From: Aurantiacibacter odishensis
GTDB taxonomy: Bacteria; Pseudomonadota; Alphaproteobacteria; Sphingomonadales; Sphingomonadaceae
NCBI RefSeq assembly: GCF_003605195.1
Contig: NZ_QYOS01000021.1
Span: 62,001 to 126,000, forward strand
Length of the DNA stretch: 64,000 nucleotides
Direction: 5' to 3'
Shown here: piece by piece, positions 37,391 through 46,036 of the stretch
Numbering within the stretch: position 1 is the stretch's first letter
Layout of the letters: each line of letters opens with the position of its first letter
The notes under the pieces: generated by a model
The model's input: the letters and a program-made list of their open reading frames with translations, nothing else
The model's database searches: none
Told to the model about the DNA's origin: nothing
Translations under genes and position numbers: made by a program

Positions 37391-38404
37391 ATGACCAAGC
37401 TGATTATCCAGATTCCCTGCCTCAACGAAGCGGAGACCCTGCCGACGACGCTGGCGGCCCTGCCGCGCCGCGTCGCGGGTGTGGACGTGGTGGAGTTTCT
37501 CGTGATCGACGATGGCAGCGACGATGGGACAGCGCAGGTCGCGCGCCAGTGGGGCGTGCACCACGTGGTTTCCCATCGCCGCAACCGGGGCCTTGCCGCC
37601 GCATTCCGCAGCGGCGTGGACCGCGCGCTGACGGAAGGCGCGGACATCATCGTGAATACCGACGGCGACGGGCAGTACGAGGGCGGCGACATAGAGGCGC
37701 TGGTTACGCCTATCCTGCGCGGGACAGCCGACATCGTGATCGGCGATCGCGGCGTTTCCGACAACGCGCATTTCTCTCCGCTCAAGCGGATGATGCAGCG
37801 TGTGGGGAGCGGCGTGGTGCAGCACCTTGCCGGGACCAGGGTTTCCGATGCTGTCAGCGGGTTTCGCGCGATCAGCCGCGATGCCGCCCAGCGCATCAAC
37901 ATCACCACCGAATTCAGCTACACCACCGACATGCTGATCCAGGCCGGGCGCAAGCGCATGGCGATTGCCACGGTTCCCGTGCGTACCCACGCCGCCGCGC
38001 GCCCCAGCCGTCTGTTCAAGTCCATCCCGCGCTTCGTAATGCAAACAGGCATCACGATGGCGCGCAGCTTCACAGCCTACAAGCCGCTGCGCGCTTTCGT
38101 CGGCACCGGTTCGATCATTGCCTTCATCGGCATGTTGCCTATCGTGCGCTTCCTGTGGTTCTGGAGCCAGGGCGACGGCGGCGGACACGTGCAATCGCTG
38201 GTGATCGGTGGTGCACTGCTGGTGCTGGGAACGCTGGTGGCGATTATGGGCATGGTGGCAGACCTTGTCGCCGCGAACCGCAAGCTGATGGAAGAGAACC
38301 TCGCTCGCACGCGCAAGCTGGAAGACATGGTGGCTGCGCTCCATCACCAGCGCGATGAGGCCGCAACGGTCCCGGTCAAGCCGAGCCACAAGGATGCCGC
38401 GTGA
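37391..38404 (+). CDS. GT2 family glycosyltransferase (polyprenyl-phosphate sugar synthase-like)
   Basis: A 337-residue protein with a GT-A domain: IPCLNEAETLP, LVIDDGSDDGT, NRGLAAAFRSG and the metal-binding TDGDGQY. This is typical of dolichol/undecaprenyl-phosphate mannose or glucose synthases (DPM1/GtrB type). Two C-terminal transmembrane segments (about 240-300) and a helical tail follow. It could make the lipid-linked sugar used by the GT-C-like protein encoded next, whose GTG start overlaps this stop (GTGA). I chose the ATG at 37391, which starts the GT2 fold; an in-frame ATG lies at 37337. Confidence 0.85.
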   Translation: MTKLIIQIPCLNEAETLPTTLAALPRRVAGVDVVEFLVIDDGSDDGTAQVARQWGVHHVVSHRRNRGLAAAFRSGVDRALTEGADIIVNTDGDGQYEGGDIEALVTPILRGTADIVIGDRGVSDNAHFSPLKRMMQRVGSGVVQHLAGTRVSDAVSGFRAISRDAAQRINITTEFSYTTDMLIQAGRKRMAIATVPVRTHAAARPSRLFKSIPRFVMQTGITMARSFTAYKPLRAFVGTGSIIAFIGMLPIVRFLWFWSQGDGGGHVQSLVIGGALLVLGTLVAIMGMVADLVAANRKLMEENLARTRKLEDMVAALHHQRDEAATVPVKPSHKDAA

Positions 38405-40083
38405 CAGCCGAAACGCTTAAAGCGCCGCTCCTGCAACGCGCGCGCGTGACCTTGCCGGGACGTGACGCCATGGTCTGGCCGCTGCTTGCCCTTTTACTGA
38501 TAACGGGAATGCATCTTTCCATCGCCCTGGAACGCGCGATCAATTGGGACGAATTCTGGCACTATTCCCAGATTCACGCCCGCCTGGCAGGTGAATTGCG
38601 CGCGCCGCTGCAAACCTTGCACGCGAGCCTGTTTGCCTGGGCACCCTCCCTACCCGGCGATAATATCGATCACCTGATTGCGTTGCGCAACGTGATGCTG
38701 GCGTTCCTTCTTGTAACGGCTGCAGCAACCTGGCTGGTTGCAGAGAAGTTCGCCGGACGGACGGCGGGAATCTTCGCCGCCCTGCTCTATCTTTCTGCAA
38801 GTTTCGTGATCGAGAACGGATCCTCCTTCCGTGCCGATCCGATGGCAGCCGCGGGCCTGATGGCAAGCCTGGCGCTGCTGGCGCGCGGAAAGCTGGCGAC
38901 GGGGCCGACGCTCGCCGCCGGTCTCTGCGCCGGCTTTGCCGCTGCCGTAACCATCAAAAGCGTGTTGTTCGCCCCTGCTTTCGCAGGGATCTGCTGGTGG
39001 CTGCTGCAAACCCGCCCTGACACGCTCGATACCCTCAAGCGGCTCTTAGTGTTCGCGGCGTGCGCGCTTGCGAGTTTTGCGGCCTTTTTCCTCTGGCATA
39101 GCGCCGGACTGGCGCAAGGCACGGAAACGGCGGCCCACAGTACCGTTTCGCGTTCGTGGTCGCACATGCTTGGCGTAGGAGACCTGCCTTATCTGTGGCA
39201 CAACGCCGCCGGGGCGATACGCTCACCGGTCTTTACTGGCATAATTCTGGCCGGGATCGCCACGATTGTGTTCACGCGCAAACAGCGGCCCGGCGCGGAA
39301 ACGTTTGCCATTGCCTGCCTGATGGCGCCGATCCTGTCGATTTTCTTCTACCACAATACTGCACCCTACTTTCACGTCTTTATCCTGCCGCCTGTCGCGG
39401 CCGGGAGCGCGATTGCTGTTCCGCTGATCTGTAAACGTTACGGGTCTGCATCACTCGCGGCTTTGCTAGCGCTGAGCGCATTCGCCACCTGGGCCGCAAG
39501 CGAACGCGGCGTGCTGGAGAAGCAACGCACACTCGTTCTTGCCGCCGACACCATCTTTTCCGAACCGGTCGCCTATTTCGATTTTCCCGCCATGCTGGGC
39601 TCCTATCCCAAGGCCAACGGTTTCATCACGCCGATGGGCCTGCGCAAGTATCTTGATGGCACTGAACCCGGCATGGCGGAAACGATGCGCGCGGTGCCGG
39701 TGCCGCTGGTGCTGGAGAACGACCCCATCCTGTCGCAGGCTCTTGGAGACACGGGCCAAACCGCATCGTTGCTGCCTGAAGATATAGCCGCCCTGCGCGA
39801 GAATTACGTTCGTTTCTGGGGGCCTTTCTGGCTTGCCGGACGTGACGTCAATGCTGCGGATGGCCCGCATGTCACCGAGTTTCTGGTGCCCGGTCCCTAC
39901 ACCGTGCAGCACAATGCGATGATAATCGACGGCAAGGTGCACGAACCCGGCAGTGTGGTCATGTTGGGAAGAGGCCGCCATACGCTCTCTGCAAGAGATG
40001 GAGCCGCCCGCTTGCTGTGGGGAAACAAGCTTTCCCCGCCGCCTTTCGCACCGCCTGTGGAGCCATACTGGTCACAGTTCTAG
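38401..40083 (+). CDS. Multi-spanning GT39-like membrane glycosyltransferase
   Basis: A 560-residue polytopic membrane protein beginning with GTG, overlapping the GT2 stop. About ten to eleven hydrophobic segments are followed by a soluble C-terminal region of about 180 residues. An acidic pair in the first loop (ALERAINWDEFWHYSQIHA) matches the catalytic loop of GT-C enzymes. Together with the GT2 it looks like a lipid-linked sugar synthase plus transferase pair acting on an envelope glycan, protein or lipid. The acceptor is unknown. It ends 16 bp from the convergent DUF354 gene. Confidence 0.72.
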   Translation: MTAETLKAPLLQRARVTLPGRDAMVWPLLALLLITGMHLSIALERAINWDEFWHYSQIHARLAGELRAPLQTLHASLFAWAPSLPGDNIDHLIALRNVMLAFLLVTAAATWLVAEKFAGRTAGIFAALLYLSASFVIENGSSFRADPMAAAGLMASLALLARGKLATGPTLAAGLCAGFAAAVTIKSVLFAPAFAGICWWLLQTRPDTLDTLKRLLVFAACALASFAAFFLWHSAGLAQGTETAAHSTVSRSWSHMLGVGDLPYLWHNAAGAIRSPVFTGIILAGIATIVFTRKQRPGAETFAIACLMAPILSIFFYHNTAPYFHVFILPPVAAGSAIAVPLICKRYGSASLAALLALSAFATWAASERGVLEKQRTLVLAADTIFSEPVAYFDFPAMLGSYPKANGFITPMGLRKYLDGTEPGMAETMRAVPVPLVLENDPILSQALGDTGQTASLLPEDIAALRENYVRFWGPFWLAGRDVNAADGPHVTEFLVPGPYTVQHNAMIIDGKVHEPGSVVMLGRGRHTLSARDGAARLLWGNKLSPPPFAPPVEPYWSQF

Positions 40084-40099
40084 TTCGCCGCATTCGGGT

Positions 40100-41128
40100 T
40101 CAGATGGCGTGCCGGTCGATCGCATCGACGATGAATTCTGCAAGGTTGCCCTTTCCGGCCAGATACCCTTGGCGCGCTGCTTCGAAACTTTCCTGGACTG
40201 CGGGCTCCAACAGGCGCTCCACTTCACCCAGCAAGGCACTTTCACCCGGCTGCCGCAGCGCCATGACCAGGCCATTCGCGGCAAGATCGCGGGTCGTGCC
40301 CGGATGGTCCGCCCCGTCATAGATTGCTGGCGTACCCAGTAACGCCGCTTCGTGCGCCATCGTCGCGCTCTCACCCACGTATAATGCGCATTTCGCCATC
40401 AGGTGATGCAAATCCTTCGCGTCGCCGCGATAGAGGTATGGCTGCAAGGCGGGAGACAATTCCCTCTCGGTGGAAAGGATGACCTTGCCGCGCGCAGCGA
40501 GAAATTCCACCAGCGCGGCAAGCGTTTGATCGCTCCAGCCGGTCTTGCCAATATCGTGATTGGCACCCCAGGCCACGGTGCGGATCAGGAAACAGTCCTT
40601 CTCCGGTTGCCACCCTGCCTTTCGCGCGCGATGCTCATCGATCGTGAAATTGTCGGGGTGGAAATAGGACAGTTCCTTGATACCCGGAAACCGCGTCGTG
40701 CGGCCCTCGGGCGTTTCTCCTTGATAGACTTCGGGCACGTACAGATGGGTGATGAACGGCCAGGTCAACCGGGTTTGCAGCTTGGCCGTGTCAGCGGCGT
40801 AAAAGGCGATGGAAGGGCGTCCCGTCAGCCAGCCGGCATGGGCGATCGAAACGCCGCCAAGACCGATCATGACATCGGGCCGAAAACGCCGGACTTCGCG
40901 CCACATACCGAAATCGCGCTGCGCCAGCTCCCGCGCCAGTCCCAGCGTACCGCTTCCCTTGGCCGAGATCGTGCGATGCACGATACCCAATTCATCGAGC
41001 AGGCGACAGGCGACGTCCTTCTCGCGCGACACCACGAGCACTTCGTCCCCTCGCGCCCGCAGTCGCGCCATGGGGTGATGGAACAGCAGTACATCTGCCG
41101 GATGAACGATATCGAAAAGCACGCGCAT
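40100..41128 (-). CDS. DUF354 family GT-B-like protein
   Basis: A 342-residue protein of the DUF354 family, which has a GT-B fold related to UDP-GlcNAc 2-epimerase/MurG-like enzymes. The N-terminus (VLFDIVHPADVLLFHHP) and the C-terminal ALYVGESATMAHEAALLGTPAIYDG nucleotide-sugar-binding-like block are characteristic. The family is thought to act in polysaccharide synthesis, but its reaction is not settled. It follows the UPF0104 gene with no gap (stop at 41129, ATG at 41128), so the two form one operon. Confidence 0.75.
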   Translation of the reverse strand: MRVLFDIVHPADVLLFHHPMARLRARGDEVLVVSREKDVACRLLDELGIVHRTISAKGSGTLGLARELAQRDFGMWREVRRFRPDVMIGLGGVSIAHAGWLTGRPSIAFYAADTAKLQTRLTWPFITHLYVPEVYQGETPEGRTTRFPGIKELSYFHPDNFTIDEHRARKAGWQPEKDCFLIRTVAWGANHDIGKTGWSDQTLAALVEFLAARGKVILSTERELSPALQPYLYRGDAKDLHHLMAKCALYVGESATMAHEAALLGTPAIYDGADHPGTTRDLAANGLVMALRQPGESALLGEVERLLEPAVQESFEAARQGYLAGKGNLAEFIVDAIDRHAI

Positions 41129-42010
41129 TCAGGCATTCTCCTTCGGCCGCATTCCCGCCGCGGCCACCACCGCCAGGGCCGCCGCGAGGCCGACGACCCG
41201 GTTTATCGAAAGCGCCAGGAACGCATTCGCGGGAGAGGCTTCGATGAGAAGGGCCAGAACGGATCCCATCGCTTCGGTAACGCCGAGGCCAGCAGGCACA
41301 ATGCCGACGAGGGTGCCCACCACAGATACGCCTGAATAGGCGACAGCCGGCATCCAGCTGCCGGGCAACCCGATCGCCAGAAAAATGACAAGGATACGCA
41401 GAATGGTCAGCCCGATCAGAGCAAGACGGATCATGGTCAGGCGAAGGGCAAACGAGGCCGGTCCCAGCTTCGCCAGCCATACAAGGCTGACCGCCGTACC
41501 GCACAGCGCCGCCGCCAACGGCAAGACAGCGAAGGGCCAGGGCAGGACTGCCGCCAGTGTCACCGCTACGGCGAGCGTGGCCCACAGTGCACCGCCGGCC
41601 ACGATCGCCTGGCTGCTCTTCCCTGCTCCTACCCCCAGCGAATGGAGCTTGGCTCCCCGCAGGATCGCTCCGCCGGGCAATGGAAGCAGGTTCGCCAGCA
41701 TTGCCCAGCAAGTCACCTGCATTGCGCTGCCCAGGGATATCTCACTGTCCAGCATTTGCGCGGTAACCCGCAGTTCAATTGCGTTGAGCGCGAGCGCAGG
41801 GAAAATCAGGGCGATCAGCGCCAGCATCCAGCCCCAATCGATCGCGGCAAGGGAAACCCTGGTTTCTCCCAGCGCCCAGACGATTCCCGCTGCGAACAGC
41901 GCCATCGCCGCCAGCGTTGCGATGCCGCGGTGCTGCGCCAGTCTCTCCCGCACCGCTATTACGCGCTGCACCAGCGAAGGAGAGACGAGCCGCTGGGCCT
42001 TGTCTTGCAT
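41129..42010 (-). CDS. UPF0104/lysylphosphatidylglycerol synthase TM-region family protein
   Basis: A 293-residue protein with about eight hydrophobic segments. The motif LLPLPGGAILRGAKL and VGIVPAGLGVTEAMG near the C-terminus match the flippase-like UPF0104/AglD/MprF transmembrane family, often next to glycosyltransferases and proposed to move lipid-linked products across the membrane. I chose the ATG at 42010 because GAGGGAAGGGG lies 7 bases upstream. It is directly followed by the DUF354 gene. Confidence 0.75.
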   Translation of the reverse strand: MQDKAQRLVSPSLVQRVIAVRERLAQHRGIATLAAMALFAAGIVWALGETRVSLAAIDWGWMLALIALIFPALALNAIELRVTAQMLDSEISLGSAMQVTCWAMLANLLPLPGGAILRGAKLHSLGVGAGKSSQAIVAGGALWATLAVAVTLAAVLPWPFAVLPLAAALCGTAVSLVWLAKLGPASFALRLTMIRLALIGLTILRILVIFLAIGLPGSWMPAVAYSGVSVVGTLVGIVPAGLGVTEAMGSVLALLIEASPANAFLALSINRVVGLAAALAVVAAAGMRPKENA

Positions 42011-42178
42011 TGCTTTGGCCCCTTCCCTCAATTCAGGTCCCTTTATCGCGCAATCCACGCGCCAGCTACGGAAGTGGCCGAAGATCAGATCATCGTTCCT
42101 CGATGACGAACTGAGGCCTTCATCCAGTGGCGATCGGCCGTAGCGACCGCACCCGAGGGCGACCTTAGCTGCACAAAC

Positions 42179-42193
42179 TTAACCAGTTCTTCA
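42179..42193 (+). promoter_or_regulatory. Near-match to a CtrA site upstream of cpaF
   Basis: TTAA-N7-TTCA at 42179-42193 differs by one base from the CtrA consensus TTAA-N7-TTAA and lies 86 bp before the cpaF ATG, in the 269-bp gap that also serves the divergent UPF0104 gene. CtrA controls pilus genes in Caulobacter. The match is imperfect and could be chance; the rest of the gap shows nothing else I can support. Confidence 0.25.
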
Positions 42194-42279
42194 CCTAAAT
42201 TCGCAAGAAGCAGCATTCAGGAAATCCGCCGAAATCTTCGCGAAGACGGCCAGACTGGAATTTTAGGGGGTTTGCGAGA

Positions 42280-43809
42280 ATGAGCGCATTCGGACGCAAG
42301 AGTGGCGCAGGCGGCATGTCCAAGGGTGCCCGCCCCAGCTTTGGCGTGGCAAAGCCCATGCGCGGCGGAAGCAGCCAGCCCAGCGGTCATTCCGCCGAAG
42401 ACCAGGGCGCGCCCGTGCCCGGCGGCGATCAGTTCCCGCCCGTGCCTGCCGAAGGCGCACCGGTAGACGGCAAGCAGGGCGATGCGATGAGCCGGCTGGC
42501 CGATCGCTCCAACGCCGTTCACGACAACACCAGCGAACTCGGCGGGTTCGAAGCCAGCGTCCACAAGATCAAGGAACAGGTGCTGCCGCGCCTGCTGGAA
42601 CGCGTCGATCCCGAAGCAGCGGCCACGCTGACCAAGGAGGAGCTTTCCGAGGAATTCCGCCCGATCATCATGGAAGTGCTGGCCGAGCTGAAGGTCACAC
42701 TGAACCGCCGCGAACAATTCGCGCTGGAAAAGGTGCTGATCGACGAACTCCTCGGCTTCGGCCCGCTGGAAGAGCTGCTGGGCGACCCGGACGTGTCCGA
42801 TATCATGGTGAACGGGCCGGACCAGACCTACATCGAAAAGGGCGGCAAGCTGCAGCTCGCCCCGATCAAGTTCCGCGATGAAAGCCACCTGTTCCAGATC
42901 GCCCAGCGCATCGTGAACCAGGTCGGCCGTCGCGTGGACCAGACGACGCCGCTTGCCGACGCCCGCCTGAAAGACGGTTCACGTGTGAACGTGATCGTGC
43001 CGCCGCTGTCCCTGCGCGGCACCGCGATCTCGATTCGTAAGTTCTCCGAGAAGCCCGTCACCCTCGATAATCTCAAGGGCTGGGGTTCGATGAACGACAA
43101 GATGTGCACCGCGCTGAAAATTGCGGGTGCCTGTCGCATGAACATCGTCATCTCGGGCGGTACGGGTTCGGGCAAGACGACCATGCTCAACGCCCTGTCC
43201 AAGATGATCGATCCGGGCGAACGCGTGCTGACGATCGAGGACGCGGCCGAACTTCGCCTGCAGCAGCCGCACTGGCTGCCGCTGGAAACGCGCCCGCCGA
43301 ACCTTGAAGGCCAGGGTGCCATCACCATCGGCGACCTGGTGAAGAACGCCCTGCGTATGCGACCTGACCGCATCATCCTGGGTGAAATTCGTGGCGCCGA
43401 GTGCTTTGACCTTCTCGCCGCCATGAACACCGGCCACGACGGCTCGATGTGTACGCTCCACGCCAACTCCCCGCGTGAGTGCCTGGGCCGTATGGAGAAC
43501 ATGATCCTGATGGGTGACATCAAGATCCCCAAGGAAGCCATCAGCCGCCAGATTGCCGAATCGGTCGACCTGATCGTGCAGGTGAAGCGCCTTCGCGACG
43601 GATCGCGCCGCACTACCAACGTCACCGAGGTAATCGGCATGGAAGGCGACGTGATCGTGACGCAGGAGCTGTTCAGTTTCGAGTATCTGGACGAAGGCGA
43701 CGACGGCAAGATCATCGGCGAACACCGTTCGTCCGGCCTGCGTCCCTACACGCTGGAAAAGGCCCGCCAGTTCGGTTTCGACCAGGCGTATCTGGAAGCC
43801 TGCTTGTAA
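42280..43809 (+). CDS. cpaF: CpaF/TadA-type secretion ATPase
   Basis: A 509-residue type II/IV secretion ATPase of the Flp-pilus (tad) system, which powers pilin assembly at the inner membrane. After a Gly/Pro-rich N-terminal extension of about 85 residues come the GVSDIMVNGPD-like block (DVSDIMVNGPD), Walker A (GGTGSGKTTMLNAL), the Asp box (VLTIEDAAELRL), Walker B (LGEIRGAECFDLL) and the His box (TGHDGSMCTLHAN). No other cpa/tad genes adjoin it; in many sphingomonads the locus is split. Downstream lies a cluster of palindromes. Confidence 0.92.
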   Translation: MSAFGRKSGAGGMSKGARPSFGVAKPMRGGSSQPSGHSAEDQGAPVPGGDQFPPVPAEGAPVDGKQGDAMSRLADRSNAVHDNTSELGGFEASVHKIKEQVLPRLLERVDPEAAATLTKEELSEEFRPIIMEVLAELKVTLNRREQFALEKVLIDELLGFGPLEELLGDPDVSDIMVNGPDQTYIEKGGKLQLAPIKFRDESHLFQIAQRIVNQVGRRVDQTTPLADARLKDGSRVNVIVPPLSLRGTAISIRKFSEKPVTLDNLKGWGSMNDKMCTALKIAGACRMNIVISGGTGSGKTTMLNALSKMIDPGERVLTIEDAAELRLQQPHWLPLETRPPNLEGQGAITIGDLVKNALRMRPDRIILGEIRGAECFDLLAAMNTGHDGSMCTLHANSPRECLGRMENMILMGDIKIPKEAISRQIAESVDLIVQVKRLRDGSRRTTNVTEVIGMEGDVIVTQELFSFEYLDEGDDGKIIGEHRSSGLRPYTLEKARQFGFDQAYLEACL

Positions 43810-43831
43810 GCAGGCCCCTCAAGCGCCGGGC

Positions 43832-43935
43832 GCGATGCGTCCGCATCGCTCTCCTCGCAAAAGCTCGGGCGGGCGTTCGCAGCGGGCGCAGCTTGCTGCG
43901 CATCTAGCGAGGACGAAAGCGCGGAGGCGCTTTCG
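43832..43935. repeat. Cluster of three perfect palindromes (REP-like or terminator region)
   Basis: Three perfect inverted repeats follow cpaF: 8-bp arms at 43832-43839/43842-43849, 7-bp arms at 43886-43892/43895-43901, and 9-bp arms (CGAAAGCGC) at 43914-43922/43927-43935. None has a T-run, so they are not standard intrinsic terminators, though they may act as bidirectional ends for cpaF and the convergent gene at 43948. They resemble extragenic palindromic elements; no second copy was seen in the window. Confidence 0.6.
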
Positions 43936-43947
43936 CAAACCGACAAT

Positions 43948-44181
43948 CTAGGCTCCGCCGATCCACCCAACTCCGGCAAAGGCCATCAGGGCTAAGCCGG
44001 CGAAGCCTGTAAGCGCACCGATATCGCGCCACGGCATGATGCCCACGCGGTCGATATCCTTGCGCCCTCGCCGTCTGTGCTCTCGCCATGAGGCGAAGGC
44101 GGATATGGCCAGCAGCGCCCCGCCCCACATTCCGTAGATCGTCGCTTCACTGGCGAAGAGGATGAAATCGGGCAGGTGCAT
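43948..44181 (-). CDS. Small two-helix membrane protein, hypothetical
   Basis: A 77-residue protein with a first hydrophobic segment (IYGMWGGALLAISAFASW), a basic loop (REHRRRGRKDIDRVG) and a second hydrophobic segment (IGALTGFAGLALMAFAGVGW). The positive loop places both termini in the periplasm if the positive-inside rule holds. I recognise no family. The start at 44181 is chosen because it begins just before the first helix. It is divergent from an EamA transporter with a 65-bp gap. Confidence 0.55.
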   Translation of the reverse strand: MHLPDFILFASEATIYGMWGGALLAISAFASWREHRRRGRKDIDRVGIMPWRDIGALTGFAGLALMAFAGVGWIGGA

Positions 44182-44246
44182 CGGTCGCGCGCATATGGGT
44201 AAGCCGCCGTGCGCTGACAACGCTTGATCGCATCCGGCCAGGGCCT

Positions 44247-45188
44247 ATGGCCCGGGGCATGACTTCCGCCGCAAGAGACGATTCCAGCGACCGGCCCATG
44301 CTGGCGCTGCTGATGCGGCTGGCAGGCGTTGCAGGCTTTGCGCTGATGGCCGCCCTGATCAAGCTGGCGTCGGAAACCGGCATCCACATCGCCGAATTGC
44401 TGTTCTGGCGGCAACTCGTTTCCATACCGATCCTGCTGGGCTGGGCCGTGTTGGCAGGCGGCATCGTGCAGCAGCTTTCCACCAGCAGGCCGAAGGCGCA
44501 CGGGGTCCGCGCGCTCTACGGCATCGTGGGCATGGTGCTGAATTTCGGCGGGGTGATCCTGCTGCCGCTGGCGGAGGCGACAACGCTGGGCTTCACCGCG
44601 CCGATGTTCGCCGTGATCCTGTCAATCGTCCTGCTGCGCGAGAGCGTGGGCATCTGGCGCTGGTCCGCCGTGGCAGCGGGTTTCGTGGGGATCGTGATTA
44701 TCGCGCAGCCGGGCGGTGGGCACCTGCCGCTCTACGGCGCGGCCGTGGCTCTGGGCGGGGCCTTCATGATCGCCCTCATTTCCATCCAGATCCGAGACCT
44801 ATCGCGCACGGAAACGCCGCTGGTGATCGTATTCTGGTTCGCCGCCGCTTCCGTCGTCGCGACATTTCCGTTCATGCTGTTCGTGCATGAACCCCTGTCC
44901 GCCCACCAGTGGATGTTGGTGATCGGCATCGGCCTCGCGGGCACATGGGGACAGGTGATGATTACCAGCGCGCTGCGGTTCGGAAAGGTCTCCAGCGTGA
45001 TTGTGATGGACTATTCCAGCATCATCTGGGCGACGATCTACGGCTGGCTGTTCTTCAGCAACCTGCCGCCCCTTACCACCTGGATCGGCGCTCCGCTGGT
45101 GATCCTGGCCGGACTGATCATCAGTTGGCGCGAGCACGTCCTCGCCCGCCGCGCATTCGTTGACCAGCGACAAGCCACAGGAACCTGA
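44247..45188 (+). CDS. EamA-family (DMT) transporter
   Basis: A 313-residue transporter with ten hydrophobic helices and two EamA repeats (GFALMAALIKLASETGIHIAELLFWRQ; LPLAEATTLGFTAPMFAVILS). It is the third EamA protein in the window but is clearly more distant from the tandem pair at 35359-37227. The substrate is unknown. The last codons (45180-45188) overlap a possible EcfG promoter for the following lipoprotein gene. Confidence 0.87.
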   Translation: MARGMTSAARDDSSDRPMLALLMRLAGVAGFALMAALIKLASETGIHIAELLFWRQLVSIPILLGWAVLAGGIVQQLSTSRPKAHGVRALYGIVGMVLNFGGVILLPLAEATTLGFTAPMFAVILSIVLLRESVGIWRWSAVAAGFVGIVIIAQPGGGHLPLYGAAVALGGAFMIALISIQIRDLSRTETPLVIVFWFAAASVVATFPFMLFVHEPLSAHQWMLVIGIGLAGTWGQVMITSALRFGKVSSVIVMDYSSIIWATIYGWLFFSNLPPLTTWIGAPLVILAGLIISWREHVLARRAFVDQRQATGT

Positions 45189-45204
45189 TTCAATCTGGGC
45201 GGTT
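45180..45204 (+). promoter_or_regulatory. EcfG-like promoter upstream of the entericidin gene
   Basis: GGAAC at 45180-45184 is followed after 16 bases by GGTT at 45201-45204, one base off the GGAAC-N16-CGTT general-stress consensus. It lies 49 bp before the ATG of an entericidin-like gene, a family often under EcfG control in sphingomonads. Confidence 0.45.
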
Positions 45205-45252
45205 GATAGGCGCAGTGACCTAAATGATTGGTCCGCAAAAGGAGAAGCCCCC

Positions 45253-45378
45253 ATGCGCAAGACGCTTACCGCCGTAGTGGCTGCCGTTTTCGTCCTCTCG
45301 ACCGCCGCCTGCAACACCGTTCGCGGTGCCGGTGAAGACCTCGAGTCCGCCGCCGACGCCGTCGACGAGGAAACCTGA
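45253..45378 (+). CDS. Entericidin-like small lipoprotein
   Basis: A 41-residue lipoprotein precursor with signal peptide and lipobox (LSTAAC, Cys20), then a short mature part (NTVRGAGEDLESAADAV) typical of the entericidin A/B family. These are cell-envelope lipoproteins linked to stress and bacteriolysis in stationary phase. A GGAG sequence precedes the ATG, an EcfG-like promoter lies upstream, and a strong hairpin follows, so it is probably a monocistronic stress gene. Confidence 0.85.
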   Translation: MRKTLTAVVAAVFVLSTAACNTVRGAGEDLESAADAVDEET

Positions 45379-45408
45379 TCCCAAAGAGCCCTTTTCCAGG
45401 GTCGCAAG

Positions 45409-45438
45409 CGCCCGCCGACTGGTTTCGGCGGGCGTTTC
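45409..45438 (+). terminator. Hairpin terminator after the entericidin gene
   Basis: GCCCGCCGA (45410-45418) pairs perfectly with TCGGCGGGC (45425-45433), six-base loop, followed by a short GTTT. It lies about 30 bp after the entericidin stop and abuts the 3' end of the convergent methyltransferase gene. Confidence 0.65.
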
Positions 45439-46036
45439 ACGTTCGGCGGTAGACCAGCATCAGGTTGTTCGCCGGCATCGCGTGGCGCGCCGTGCGGCGT
45501 AGTCCATTTGCTTCCGCCACGGCGTCTATCCATGAGAGGTCGCGCAGTCCCCATTGCGGATCGCGCGCTCTCAGACTGGCATCGAAATCGAGGTTCGACT
45601 GCGTCGTCTCGACATCGGCTTCAAGGAACGGACCGTAGATTATCAAGGGCGCGGCAGGGTCAAGCAAGCGACCGGCAGCAGAGAACAGCCCCTTGGTGGC
45701 GGCGCGCGGGCTGATGTGGGTCATGTTGACGCACAGCATGGCATCGGCCCGCTCCACCGGCCACTCGGACGCGGACGCATCGAGTTGCACCGGCGGCAGG
45801 AGGTTTGCGCCCCCCTCTTCGTCCCGCCAGACCGCGATCGAGGCGATTGCCTCGGGATCGGGATCGGTAGGCTGCCATTGCCAATGCGGGAAAGCGTTCG
45901 AGAGGTAGACGGCGTGTTCGCCGGTCCCCGCCGCAATTTCCAGCAGCAGCCCGCCGCGCTCGGGCAGTTCCTCCTTCAGCACTTGCCGGATGGGTTCTCG
46001 GTTACGCTCTGTCGCAGGCGCGTACTTCTTGCTCAT
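45437..46036 (-). CDS. DUF938 family SAM-dependent methyltransferase-like protein
   Basis: A 199-residue protein matching DUF938, with KYAPATERNREPI at the N-terminus, the AdoMet motif (LLEIAAGTGEHAVYL), PTDPDPEA and NMTHISPRAATKGLF. The substrate is unknown. The ATG at 46036 overlaps the upstream gene's stop (ATGA), so it is coupled to the ABA4-like gene. It is last in a minus-strand run beginning at 47479. Confidence 0.82.
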   Translation of the reverse strand: MSKKYAPATERNREPIRQVLKEELPERGGLLLEIAAGTGEHAVYLSNAFPHWQWQPTDPDPEAIASIAVWRDEEGGANLLPPVQLDASASEWPVERADAMLCVNMTHISPRAATKGLFSAAGRLLDPAAPLIIYGPFLEADVETTQSNLDFDASLRARDPQWGLRDLSWIDAVAEANGLRRTARHAMPANNLMLVYRRT

